From: Bolinopsis microptera
Lineage: Eukaryota > Ctenophora > Tentaculata > Lobata > Bolinopsidae
Length of the DNA: 64,000 bases
Assembly (NCBI RefSeq): GCF_026151205.1
Contig: NC_087073.1
Location: 13,225,837-13,289,836 of the forward strand
Reading direction: 5' to 3'
The translations under genes were made by a program, and so were the position numbers. A model generated the notes under the pieces. That model made no database searches. It had not been told where the DNA came from and saw nothing but the letters and a program-made list of their open reading frames with translations. Shown here piece after piece: positions 22,242 to 32,270 of the stretch (position 1 is its first letter; every line of letters starts with the position of its first letter).

Positions 22242-22325
22242 CTCCATCACCCGTAACTAAAACTCAATCACCTGTAACTCCAGCTCAATCACCTGTAACC
22301 CCAGCTCAATCACCAATAATTCCAG
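22242..22325 (+). repeat. 21-bp tandem repeat, 4 copies, coding for SPVTPAQ units in one frame
   Basis: ctcaatcacctgtaactccag-type units repeat four times. On the + strand one frame reads as seven-residue SPVT(P/K)(A/T)Q repeats, embedded in about 56 Ser/Thr/Pro-rich codons that lack Met and end at TGA near 22340. After a one-base shift the frame continues with NDAAKLDLPQ and CYSC. It may be a decayed exon or retroelement fragment. Confidence 0.5.
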
Positions 22326-22867
22326 CGGACCTTCAATGATGCAGCCAAACTAGACCTACCCCAGTGCAACACTCCAAGTCCATGCTACAGTTGCAAAACG
22401 TGACGTGCTCTCCAACATATTAATATCCATTTGCAAAGGATATTTTTAACAAAAACCCCCGTACTCCAGACTCCATATTCCGAAAAAGCAGTACCCTTCC
22501 CTAAATATAAGGAAATAATTAATTTGATTTAAAGTTAGAATTTGAACAATGTGTGCATAGTGATAGACCGTGTGCCGCGAGGGAGGGTGGACCGTGTGTC
22601 GATCAATTACCGACCGTGCGCGGACTGTGTGCTGACCGTGCCCCGACCGTGTACCAAGCGATCATTGTGCAATGTGCATCAACTGTATTATAAAAATATA
22701 AAGAAACAAACAACATGAACATAAACTCAGCAATTTTAAATTGGTAACCTGCTGACGTAATGTAGGGAAATTTGTTGAGCTAGTTATGCTTTGAGACTGG
22801 CTAACGGACTGTTTCCGCAGATCAAACCACAAAAAGAACTTAAGTTTCAACATGGCGTTCGCAGTTT

Positions 22868-23041
22868 ATGTTTTTAATCGCTGTTCAGTACGAGGAAACG
22901 TTATTTATTTGCCTAGACGCTAGGGAGTGGGAGATTTGCTACTTCCAACCAAATAAGGACCAAGTGACCTATGACTCTATAACATATATAACCTACAAGT
23001 ATAAAGAACAGGGTGGAGATTACATTTTGGTAAAGAATTAG
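22868..23041 (+). CDS. small exon-like ORF, unidentified
   Basis: An open frame of 57 codons from ATG 22868, or from a splice acceptor at 22887-22888 (ctgttcag/tac), to TAG 23039-23041. It reads YEETLFICLDAREWEICYF, then a Tyr-rich segment ending GGDYILVKN. The high Tyr/Glu/Asp content and lack of repeats look coding, and the acceptor is good. No family recognised; it could be the last exon of a plus-strand gene or a fragment of a mobile-element protein. Confidence 0.35.
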   Translation: MFLIAVQYEETLFICLDAREWEICYFQPNKDQVTYDSITYITYKYKEQGGDYILVKN

Positions 23042-23140
23042 TACCTGCCCACTTAATTACGGCTTAAGAACTACTAAATGGTACCGGTGGAAGGCTTTTG
23101 CTAAATCACTCCCTAAAATTATTACCAGACTGTGGTTGTA

Positions 23141-23180
23141 CAGAAAAGTACAGAAAAGTACAGAAAAGTACAGAAAGTAA
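23141..23180. repeat. 10-bp tandem repeat, 4 copies
   Basis: cagaaaagta repeated four times (the last copy one base short). Simple repeat. Confidence 0.9.
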
Positions 23181-23327
23181 AAAACGCTTACCACAATGCG
23201 ACCTTTAAAGTATTGATAACTTCTCCTCGAAGCCTAACCCATACCATATATGGTTTTACACTTTCTGTCCCTGCTATTCTCCTAAGGACATACTATTAAC
23301 AGGGCGAGGAATATGCGGGCTTAAAAA

Positions 23328-23573
23328 CCATAACCATAACCATAACCATAACCATAACCATAACCATAACCATAACCATAACCATAACCATAACCATAAC
23401 CATAACCATAACCATAACCATAACCATAACCATAACCATAACCATAACCATAACCATAACCATAACCATAACCATAACCATAACCATAACCATAACCATA
23501 ACCATAACCATAACCATAACCATAACCATAACCATAACCATAACCATAACCATAACCATAACCATAACCATAA
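23328..23573. repeat. CCATAA hexanucleotide array, about 41 units
   Basis: An almost pure array of ccataa (ttatgg on the other strand), 246 bp long. It generates long artefactual frames on the minus strand (poly-LW, MV and GY) that are not genes. The unit differs by one base from the common animal telomere repeat TTAGGG, but it is interstitial and no other telomeric feature is present. Confidence 0.95.
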
Positions 23574-24320
23574 ACCGTAACTTCCAGGCCCGCACATAAA
23601 ATATGATACAAATTAAATTTCTTGTTTCATTGAAAAATCTTGTATCATTGATAATTTGTCAATTATATTTAAAAGCATAAAACTAATTTATAATATAATA
23701 AGATTTCAAGCCTTACGTTGTGTGTTTCCTTTCGTGTCCAAAAGCATTATAATTAATAATAAGATTGAAAGCCCCTCGTAAGGGGTTAGGGGATTGTTTC
23801 TAATGGACTAATTTATTGTTTACATCATAAACATTAATCAGTTAACCAATAAAAACCCCAATGGGCACTCCTGAAAACATAACTACTAGAAAATATATCA
23901 AAACTAAATAGAAAAGTGAGGTTTAAAAATGTTATAAAAGTCAAGCAAAAGTTTTGTTCACAAATCACATTTACCATGCATGTTTAAGTTTTAAATTAAT
24001 TTCACTGTATGAAAAACAGATTATAGCATTGATTTAGTTTAGTAAAAAAGTGATAGGAATTGAAAAACAAATTAGAAACTCAATTCTGGACGTTTGAGCA
24101 GCAAAAACAATTACGAATTTCTATTTCTATTGGACCTACGGAGGCCGCTGATTTCGTGGATGATAAATTTACTCGTGGACACTGGACCACTCATTTACAT
24201 TATCAACCCCCTTCTGCAGCTTCAGTTTTGTTATATATATATATCCTACCTGGGCATTTTTGAATTTTTGTTTTACCTTATATTACAAAGATTTACCTTA
24301 TATAATATATTACAAGGTGT

Positions 24321-24740
24321 TCGACATAATTCCAGTAACCTAAATGATGTGGGAACGAAAATATGGGGATTTTTTTTCCAAAAGCTGCCAAATTTGGTAG
24401 TACCAAATTTGGCAGCTTTTGGAAAAAAAAATTTGGTACCCAAATTAAATCATGGTATTTGAAAATTTTTTTCATCTTTTTATTTTACAAAACATAATAC
24501 CCAATATTTCAATAAAATTAAATATAAAGTTTGAAAAATTCTAACTCAATTTCTTCGTCGTCCTCATTTAGTGGGTCAAATACGTTTCTCTCGAGCTGTT
24601 CTCCAGTGTAGTCCCAAGTGTCCGCTTCTCTGATCAGCTGTTTCATTTTGTAAACAATTTCTACGGCGCCTTTGAAAGTTAGCCTCAACTTAACTTTTAG
24701 TCCAGACGTTGACCATTGTTAATGATCTGGCCCGGCGCGC
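24321..24740. repeat. dispersed repeat, second copy at about 54240-54420
   Basis: Blocks such as gacataattcc, acctaaatgat, cccaatatttcaataaaatt, tctctgatcag and gaaagttagcctcaa occur in the same order in both regions. Both are diverged copies of one repeat family with no coding capacity. Confidence 0.6.
24371..24429. repeat. 59-bp near-perfect palindrome
   Basis: ccaaaagctgccaaatttgg and its reverse complement meet around position 24400, with poly-T and poly-A ends. It can form a long stem with almost no loop. Confidence 0.85.
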
Positions 24741-25154
24741 GCTACTTCGTAGCACTTGCCGTCGGGCATTTCGAGAAGAAAGCGGCGCGCGCTACTCTAA
24801 TTTAGACGAGTAACATCCGTCAAGTCCAGACGGTATAGGAGACCGACGGTTGTCTTTAATGCAATTCGTGATCGAATACTATAGTGTTAATTAATTTAAA
24901 TAAATTTATAACTTACTATATTGATTTTAAATCGATAAAGTCAAAAGTCATAATTTAAATTAAGCAAAATGCGTGGAAAATAATTTTGGGGGAAATAATG
25001 ACAGTGAGCTAAATTTTGGTAGTCCGAAAATATGGGGTATTTTTCGAAAAACCACCGAATTTCGCACCATATTCATATAAAATTAAATACTCAATCAGCT
25101 TTCAAAATTTTTGCATGAAGTTTTCGGAATCGACTCATAATCGCATTTCCACCT

Positions 25155-25605
25155 AGTGACAACACTATATAATGACAAGCACTTTATAATTACAGCTGAT
25201 ATTTGTCACTATATAGCGTGCAAAACGCACTATATAGTGACATCACCATATAGTGACAAGTTTATCTGATATCGACTTTTCTTTACTTTTCATTCCACTC
25301 TACTTTTCTTTAATTCTACTTTTCTTTAATTCTGCTTTTCTTTAATTCTTCTTTTCTTTAATTCTTCTTTTCTTTAATTCTACTTTTCTTTAATTCTAAT
25401 TGCTTTTCTTCTACCATCTTCGAGAGATGGCTGGTGCGACATCCAAGGTTAGCTATGCACTCGAAGTCCAGTCCTGAAAGAACTTCAGCAATGATCCGTT
25501 TAATTGATGTGTCCGATGTCGCTGCACTTTCCTTCATCGTCTTTCTTAAATCTATGTTATAAAGTGCTTGTCTTTATATAGTGAATTGTCACTATATAAG
25601 TATAT
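25155..25605. mobile_element. MITE-like inverted repeat
   Basis: The left segment (cactatataatgacaagcactttataa) is matched in reverse at 25560-25600 (ttataaagtgcttgtcttt...). Internal copies of atatagtgaca form further hairpins at 25204-25260. No ORF. Boundaries approximate. Confidence 0.45.
25301..25396. repeat. 16-bp tandem repeat, 6 copies
   Basis: tacttttctttaattc repeated six times, with variation only at the second and third base of the unit. Confidence 0.92.
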
Positions 25606-25936
25606 ATTGCGGGAATCTATAATAGCGTACGCTTAGCTGTATATTGACCACATACAGCAAAATTTGGCGAATTTTTCAACTTAAGGGGGGGGGGGGGGGT
25701 GGGGCAAGGGTTTTTGTTGTTGCAAAACTTGTTTTCGAGATAGCAGTTGACCAACAAACTTATGAGGGGGTCCCGGGCCACAACCGCCCGATTAAGCGTA
25801 CCTACGCTATAATCATTTTACTACTTCATAATCATTTTACTACTCATAATCATTTTACTACTTTCATTACGCATCAATATTTTTCCTCTGTAATCTACCT
25901 TTTCTTATCGCACTGAGCTTGTGATTTATACTGATC

Positions 25937-27706
25937 ATGCGACGAAATTCTACACCTAATACCTCTACACCTACATCATCCCAGAGGAAGAAACTAGCTT
26001 CTAAAGCTGCTTCTGAGTCAATCGCTGACTCAGAAGCACCTTCTACCGGTATGTTGGGGCTTGGGGTGTCAGGGAATTACACGTTTGCAGCAACAACATG
26101 CCTTCACTTGTTAAGCTTACTGCCTGCTCCCGATTTAGATTTTGAGTTCGAAAGACTCCGCCTCCTTTCGAAAAGTGCTACTAAAGCAAGCACAACGGAC
26201 AACAAAATTTCTTTTTTAAGGAAACATTTATTAGGCCAATGTGCCCTAGACGCTGACGAGACAATGAACAAATTAACTGCGAGTCTAAAACTCATTTCAT
26301 GTACCGTTAATGAAGAGGTTGAGAAGGCGGTCAACAGCATCACGGAACGAGCCTGCACTGCGATCCAGGAAGTCTCTGAAGAGTCCAGGAAGCAGACCTC
26401 TCTCATCGTTGAAGCAGCTAGCAGTAGTTCTCCACAGACTCTCTCCCCTTCCGGTGAAGTAGAAAGCATACCTAACCCACCACCTCCGGTAAGATTTTTG
26501 GACTGTGACTTTGGTGATCTTTCTTTTGATGAAATCTACCGCGAGCTTGACTTTAACATGAAACACCCGGGGGGCCGTTCAACGTCATATTTTGGCTCGG
26601 TACCTTACAGTTATGGCAGAACCAACCACCGTGCAACCCATGATAAGCCCTTGCCACCTGTCCTAAAGCGCATTTTTGATTGTTTGCATGAATCCGATCC
26701 TGACTTTACTCCCACGAACTATACCTGCCTCTGTACTTACTATAAGGACGGGTCAGTTGGTATTCCATTGCATAGTGACAGCGAATCCAGCATTGTTGAA
26801 GATAGTCTGATTTACACTGCATCATTTGGCTCTACCAGAATTATGAGAATGTCAACGTCGACAGGCCCTTTCGTTGAGCATAACATCCCGCTTGAGCACG
26901 GCTCTGTCTTTGCAATGTCTCGATCTGATCAGAACCACTGGCAGCACGGCATTGAACGTGATCCTATGCTAAGGCAGCCACGAATCTCGCTCACTCTTCG
27001 CAAGTTGAAACAGCCTGATCCCACGGCCTTACCAGCACCTGCAGCCCCTACTCGGGTCCCGCCTGTTGCACCACCTACACAGATACAGTCACCAGCGTCC
27101 CGTCACTCCAGAGTCCTCTTAATTCACGACTCAATACACCGAGAAACGCCAGAATGGCTGTTCGACCAGATACCTGGCCACCGATGTCAAAAGCGCCTTA
27201 ACTATCAACTAGTGAACTCACTGGAACATCAACATGAGTTCAAACATTCTAAAGCAGTCGTACTTTCCTGCGGCATTAATGACCTAGCTAGGTATGGGCA
27301 GTCGGCCAGGAGTCTTGCGGACAATTTCTGTCCCCGTTTTATAGACTCTTGTAACAATAACAAGAATACCGAGTTTATGTTTTGTGCTTTATCTATGACT
27401 AAATTTAACTGGTTGAATGCAGAGATTGACGCTTTTAATATCATAATGTTGAACCTGGCTAAGGATATTCCAAATCTGAGTTTTTTCGATGCCCATGCCG
27501 TGATCAAGCGTGCTAACTCATACTACGTATGGGACCGCAACGACAGACATGGCATCCACTTATATCACGAGGTGCAAAGGGTAGTGGCACATGAACTTGT
27601 TAACTGCGTTGGCAAGTTATGTGGATCTGAACAGAGACGTCACAGGAACTGTGAGTGGCTCTATCACCACAAGCCTAACAGTCTCTCCAGATATAACCGA
27701 AGCTGA
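25937..27706 (+). CDS. LINE ORF1: AlkB-like 2OG-Fe(II) dioxygenase fused to SGNH hydrolase
   Basis: 589 aa. Residues 1-180 are Ser/Thr-rich and helical, a probable assembly or RNA-binding region. Residues about 185-357 match the AlkB fold: a NYTC...YKDGSVGIPL strand, the iron-binding H279-S-D281 pair, H337 in HWQHGIE, and the 2OG-binding arginines in R349-ISLTLR355. A Pro-rich linker (361-388) leads to an SGNH/GDSL-type hydrolase at about 390-555: HDS in block I (LLIHDSI), GIND in block III (446-449), and D536-R-H538 in the last block. SGNH esterase domains are known in CR1-type ORF1; an AlkB domain with a full set of ligands is unusual. It might repair alkylated or methylated RNA or DNA of the element, but that is inference. 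Confidence 0.82.
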   Translation: MRRNSTPNTSTPTSSQRKKLASKAASESIADSEAPSTGMLGLGVSGNYTFAATTCLHLLSLLPAPDLDFEFERLRLLSKSATKASTTDNKISFLRKHLLGQCALDADETMNKLTASLKLISCTVNEEVEKAVNSITERACTAIQEVSEESRKQTSLIVEAASSSSPQTLSPSGEVESIPNPPPPVRFLDCDFGDLSFDEIYRELDFNMKHPGGRSTSYFGSVPYSYGRTNHRATHDKPLPPVLKRIFDCLHESDPDFTPTNYTCLCTYYKDGSVGIPLHSDSESSIVEDSLIYTASFGSTRIMRMSTSTGPFVEHNIPLEHGSVFAMSRSDQNHWQHGIERDPMLRQPRISLTLRKLKQPDPTALPAPAAPTRVPPVAPPTQIQSPASRHSRVLLIHDSIHRETPEWLFDQIPGHRCQKRLNYQLVNSLEHQHEFKHSKAVVLSCGINDLARYGQSARSLADNFCPRFIDSCNNNKNTEFMFCALSMTKFNWLNAEIDAFNIIMLNLAKDIPNLSFFDAHAVIKRANSYYVWDRNDRHGIHLYHEVQRVVAHELVNCVGKLCGSEQRRHRNCEWLYHHKPNSLSRYNRS

Positions 27707-28348
27707 GCGCTTTACAAATCATTGATACCATTCTGATTAAAAAATGCGATTCACTTTTTTCTCAACTTCCAGTCCACCTTTAACAGATCGTTACCAAGAT
27801 AGATCATATTATAATGAAATGATCTGATTGGTGGAATTTTTCTCATTATCTGATAAGCTCATTCATTATCAGTATCTCTTATCACCCGATCGCACACAAA
27901 ACATCTTACTCTACAAATCTGTATCATCCTAAATCAATGAGATTTCATAACTCTATACAACATTCAAAATTCACATACAAATCTATAAATAATCAAGTGC
28001 GTTCTCTTCAGTATTACTCAAGTTCAGTGCGATAGTCCCTTATTACGTAAACGCTACAAACAAATCAAATACAAATAACACCTCACAAAACTACACAACA
28101 CAAAAGCAACCACTTTATTCGATTTCTATTTTTTAGCCAAATCAGTTATTTAAATCATACTGATAAGGCCCTAGATAAGGACACTTTATTTCACTTAATT
28201 ATCCGATTTTAGCTTAAAATAATATAATTTACTTTTAAATCATATCACGATTCTGGAGCATACAGGACCTCCGGTTCTCGTGAAAGAATCTGATTTGAAC
28301 TATAGTTTTATATACTATCAGTATCATAATCATAATATTTAGTTATAA

Positions 28349-31300
28349 ATGGAACCCACTGTTACATCTGAAAATAAAGTCAAGATCAAATGTTCAAGCT
28401 GCAGCGGCTGGTGTTACTCTATTAGAAATATTCGCACATGCTCATGGTGTCAAAGTAATGTCCATGTCAAATGTTTTAAGGATAATTTAGGCTGTACAAG
28501 TTGCTGTGAAAGTATCATTCCTGGATTTCACGCAACCTACTATGAAATCTATGACGACTACAGTAAACTTAATAGTGACATATTTAATCCGTACGATCAG
28601 AATAGTCGATTTAATCTTATTGGCGACGCCATGACCAACGAAGAGCATCAAGATTCAACTTGGAGCAATATTTCATCTTTCCTAACTAGTTGTCAGTATA
28701 AACAGCAACGTAACGTGAAAAAATCTACCTGCTCTCAACTTAAAACATTTTCTATGAACATAAGATCCCTTATTAAGAATATAGATCAACTACGTGATGA
28801 TATTGAGACTTATGATAAGTATGATATATTGTGTTTTAACGAAACTAATTGCACTTTAGGGAAATTACCGAACGGAATAAACGACGTTACCTTAGATGGA
28901 TTTCATGAACCATTTATCCAGGATCCAATTCGCCCATCTGGAAAAGGTGGGGGGCTAGCCACTTATGTACACAAACGTGTAGTCGATTATGATAAAATTG
29001 ATATTTTCACTCCAAACCCTGAACCAACTAATACTAGTGGCGAATTTCAATTTATCAAGCTCCATCAGTGCAAAGGATACAACAGAACGAAAATAATTGG
29101 CAATGTTTACCGTTCTCCCGCTAGGAGACCTGAAGCGTTTCTAGAAATTTTCAAAAATACGCTGCACAACCTAGGGAGACACACCCGTAAACATATGACG
29201 CTTCATGGAGATTTCAACCTTGATTTACTGAAGCACAGCAGCGACCAAGCATGTCAGAACATTATAGATATTGCGTCCTCTTACGGTTTTATTCAAATTG
29301 TATCACGCCCAACTCGCCTAACGGACCATAGTGCCACGCTTATTGACCACATCTACACAAACAATCTTGAGGATACAATAAGCTGTAACGTCTTAACGAC
29401 AGATATGTCTGATCACTTAGCAATAGTCACTACAATAAATCTTGATAACACGCCAACCAGCAGCTACCGCTCTGCGTCTAACTCACAAAATGTATCTCAA
29501 ACTGAAACACGTAGATTTAACGACACCAACAATCAAAAATTCAGAGACTTAATTACAGATGAAAGTTGGTCAGAAATTTTTAACAATACCAATGATGCCA
29601 ACGAACAGTTCAATAATTTAAATACGGCTTATAATAAGATTTACGAGTCCGCCTATCCCACAAAAAGACAATCACGAAGACAAAATGAACGTGTTAATCC
29701 GAAACCATGGATGCTGCCCTGGCTCGAAGAAGCTATAGAACGTAAAAATGAGTCATATTATGATTTTGTTAAGGAACCATCTGATAGTAACCGCAGTAAA
29801 TATGACCGTCTGAAGAAGTTTTGTAATAAACACATCGATAAAGCTAAAAACAAGCACTTCAAAAAATTTTTTGAGCAAAACAAAGAAAATTCTAAGAAGC
29901 AGTGGCAAATGATAAACAGTCTTCTTAATAGGAAAAAATCTAAACCTACTTCAATTAAACTGACTGACGAAGACGGCTCAATCAGCACTCCGGCAGCTGT
30001 AGCAGAAAAATTTAACGATTACTTCTCAAACATCGCTCCTAAAATTAAGTCTGAAATTAGTAGTAGGACCACTTTTGATCCTGGTGGAACCCATAGCACA
30101 CTTCGCAACGCCACTCCAAGTAGTATTTACTTAAAGCCAGTCACTGCCACAGAAATTCAGGACGTCATAAACCTGCTTAAGAATAAAGCCACACTAGACA
30201 CTAAAATTGAACCTCTAAAAATCGCTAACAGCTGTCCCAGTTTTACTAGTGTACTAGCCCACGTTGTCAACAGTTCTTTTGAACAGGGGATCTTTCCACA
30301 GGCTTTGAAAGAAGCGAAGGTGGTCCCAATTCACAAAGGTGGATCTAAATCTGACATAAAAAATTACAGACCAATATCTCTTCTTGCTTCTTTCTCTAAA
30401 GTATTTGAAAAGCTAATGCATAACCGAGTTATAAGTTTTTTAGATAAATACAGCATACTATGTGAAAACCAATACGGTTTTCGCCCGGGTAGGTCTTGTG
30501 AACATGCTCTTCTCAACGCAAAAGACACCATTCTTAATTCAATGTCTAAAAAGCAGGTAACTTTACTTCTTTTAATCGATTTCAGCAAAGCTTTCGACCT
30601 TGTGGATCATTCCATACTCTTGCGCAAGCTGGACCATTACGGCATAAGGGGTCAAGCCTTAAACTGGTTTAAGTCATATCTCACTAACAGGAAACAGTTT
30701 GTATCAATTGGCTCGTCAAAATCTTCAACCAACCAAATTTTATACGGCGTGCCTCAAGGGTCAATATTAGGACCTTTACTTTTTATAATCTACATAAACG
30801 ACCTGCCTCAAATATCAGATATAGCCAATTTCATTATGTACGCAGATGATGCCAACATCTTCCTGATAGGAGAAAATCTTAATGAAGTTTACGATAAACT
30901 AATAACTCTTAGCGATGCTTTAGTTAAATGGGTAGATAATAATGGTTTAGCTCTCAACCTTAAGAAAACAAATTATATGATCTTCTCTCGACAAAGAAAT
31001 CTTAATTATCGTGATGTGGCAATTTCTGGTGTCACAATTGAGAGAAAAACAGAAGCCCGTTTTTTAGGAGTTATAATAGATGATAAACTAAACTGGTCCC
31101 ATCATATTTCTGCCATGAAAATGAAAATGTCCAGATACATAGGAGTCATGTACAAACTTAAAAAATATCTGCCTCTCGAAGCACGTCTTCAAATTTATCA
31201 AAGTTTTGTGCAGTCACACCTTAATTATTGCAGCCTTGTATGGGGTTTTGCTGCCAAGTCTCATATTGAATCGCTTTTTGTAAAACAGAAAATGGGCCTT

Positions 31301-31822
31301 CGAGCAGTATTACCTGGTTTCGTCAATTACTGGTACAAGGACGGTATCCCCCCAGCAAGTACCAAGTCTGGCTTTTATTCACATAAAATATTGACAGTAC
31401 ACAGTATCATTGTAAAGAACGCACTCATTTTAATGCATAAATTGAAAAACTTTCCTCATCTAGTACCATTGTCTCTCAAGAAAACAATTCCCAAAAGCGC
31501 ACCATTATTTAATACTAACCTGGATTCTATTCTCACTACACAATGGTCAGAAAAGTATGGTCAACACCCTTACAACAACTCAGTATTTTTTAAAGGTCCA
31601 TTATTAGCAATAAACCGATATAATGTTGCAGCAACTTCCCCGCCTAGTCTATTTAACCTGAACATTTACAAAACTTGTATAAAAACTATGCTCATCGATC
31701 AGCAAAATGAAAACATCGAAGACGATTGGCCTAATTTCATGTTATATTGTATAACAGGACTAAGAAAATCAAAGCGTAACATAAACCAAAATGCCGATAA
31801 TAACCTTGTCTCTACATCTTAG
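28349..31822 (+). CDS. LINE ORF2: zinc finger, endonuclease and reverse transcriptase (CR1-like)
   Basis: 1,157 aa with a proper ATG. Residues about 14-56 hold a PHD-like Cys-rich finger (CSSC, CSWC, H-x-x-C, CTSCC). Residues about 132-357 form the EEP endonuclease (MNIRSLIKN, NETNC, HGDFNLDLL, SDHLAIV). The reverse transcriptase follows with FRPGRSCEHALL, DFSKAFDLVDH, GVPQGSILGPLLF and catalytic YADDANIF at about 831. The C-terminus continues with the helical SLVWGFAAKSH type region. ORF1 stops 642 bp upstream, so the two proteins are translated separately. No stop or frameshift is seen, so the copy may be recent. Confidence 0.92.
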   Translation: MEPTVTSENKVKIKCSSCSGWCYSIRNIRTCSWCQSNVHVKCFKDNLGCTSCCESIIPGFHATYYEIYDDYSKLNSDIFNPYDQNSRFNLIGDAMTNEEHQDSTWSNISSFLTSCQYKQQRNVKKSTCSQLKTFSMNIRSLIKNIDQLRDDIETYDKYDILCFNETNCTLGKLPNGINDVTLDGFHEPFIQDPIRPSGKGGGLATYVHKRVVDYDKIDIFTPNPEPTNTSGEFQFIKLHQCKGYNRTKIIGNVYRSPARRPEAFLEIFKNTLHNLGRHTRKHMTLHGDFNLDLLKHSSDQACQNIIDIASSYGFIQIVSRPTRLTDHSATLIDHIYTNNLEDTISCNVLTTDMSDHLAIVTTINLDNTPTSSYRSASNSQNVSQTETRRFNDTNNQKFRDLITDESWSEIFNNTNDANEQFNNLNTAYNKIYESAYPTKRQSRRQNERVNPKPWMLPWLEEAIERKNESYYDFVKEPSDSNRSKYDRLKKFCNKHIDKAKNKHFKKFFEQNKENSKKQWQMINSLLNRKKSKPTSIKLTDEDGSISTPAAVAEKFNDYFSNIAPKIKSEISSRTTFDPGGTHSTLRNATPSSIYLKPVTATEIQDVINLLKNKATLDTKIEPLKIANSCPSFTSVLAHVVNSSFEQGIFPQALKEAKVVPIHKGGSKSDIKNYRPISLLASFSKVFEKLMHNRVISFLDKYSILCENQYGFRPGRSCEHALLNAKDTILNSMSKKQVTLLLLIDFSKAFDLVDHSILLRKLDHYGIRGQALNWFKSYLTNRKQFVSIGSSKSSTNQILYGVPQGSILGPLLFIIYINDLPQISDIANFIMYADDANIFLIGENLNEVYDKLITLSDALVKWVDNNGLALNLKKTNYMIFSRQRNLNYRDVAISGVTIERKTEARFLGVIIDDKLNWSHHISAMKMKMSRYIGVMYKLKKYLPLEARLQIYQSFVQSHLNYCSLVWGFAAKSHIESLFVKQKMGLRAVLPGFVNYWYKDGIPPASTKSGFYSHKILTVHSIIVKNALILMHKLKNFPHLVPLSLKKTIPKSAPLFNTNLDSILTTQWSEKYGQHPYNNSVFFKGPLLAINRYNVAATSPPSLFNLNIYKTCIKTMLIDQQNENIEDDWPNFMLYCITGLRKSKRNINQNADNNLVSTS

Positions 31823-32198
31823 ATTATATGCACACACTTATGCATCACTCAATAGACGTCACATATCTCATCAATTACACTGCCAACATAGGACATTCTT
31901 TTTTATCGCCGCGATTTCAAATCAAGTTACAAATTCTACAAATTTGAAGTGCTCAGTCTTGTTTTACTTTTTTTATCTTTACCTATTAACCATTGGAAAA
32001 TAAAACTTTAAGCTATAAACCTTAATTGCATACTTTACCGGTAGAGTCTAAATTGAATAGTTTGAGATTTCCTTTACATTTTATATTTATGCATGTGCCC
32101 CACGGGGATGAATTTCTTATTACCATTGATATTATATATACTTTTTTGAGTAAACATTGGCTGGTACCACGGGCCAGTCCCCAACAAAAAAAAAAGTA

Positions 32199-32253
32199 TA
32201 ATATAGATCCAGCTCGGATCGCAATACCTTAACAGATTGAAATCGAGTCATTT
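32199..32253. repeat. 55-bp direct repeat, partner at 33066-33120
   Basis: ataatatagatccagctcgg with its continuation through gaaatcgagtca matches 33066-33120 with about four differences. The pair brackets the small fold-back element at 32271-33053. Confidence 0.8.
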
Positions 32254-32270
32254 TAGTCAATTAATCAAGG

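Larger units (their letters stand above)
23574..25689. other. gene-free region of repeats left of the CR1-like LINE
   Basis: No exon found. Holds a dispersed repeat shared with 54.2-54.6 kb, a 59-bp palindrome, a MITE-like inverted repeat and a 16-bp tandem array (listed separately). Confidence 0.6.
25690..32195 (+). mobile_element. CR1-like LINE with AlkB-SGNH ORF1
   Basis: A two-ORF non-LTR retrotransposon. ORF1 is at 25937-27706, ORF2 at 28349-31822 and a 3' region ends at an A-rich run near 32186-32195. Both frames are intact. The 5' end is uncertain and set near a G-rich run at 25684-25705. The 3' end adjoins a block (from 32197) that reappears at 33064, so the element may have inserted into a pre-existing repeat copy. 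Poly-A-like 3' end, esterase-type domain in ORF1 and zinc-finger/EN/RT order in ORF2 fit the CR1 group. Confidence 0.75.

Noticed and set aside
23328-23573. Chromosome end (telomere)
   Set aside because: Unique sequence, genes and transposons continue on both sides, and the unit is not TTAGGG.
23274-23611. Three overlapping minus-strand frames of poly-LW, poly-MV and poly-GY
   Set aside because: Direct translations of the CCATAA microsatellite in three frames; not proteins.
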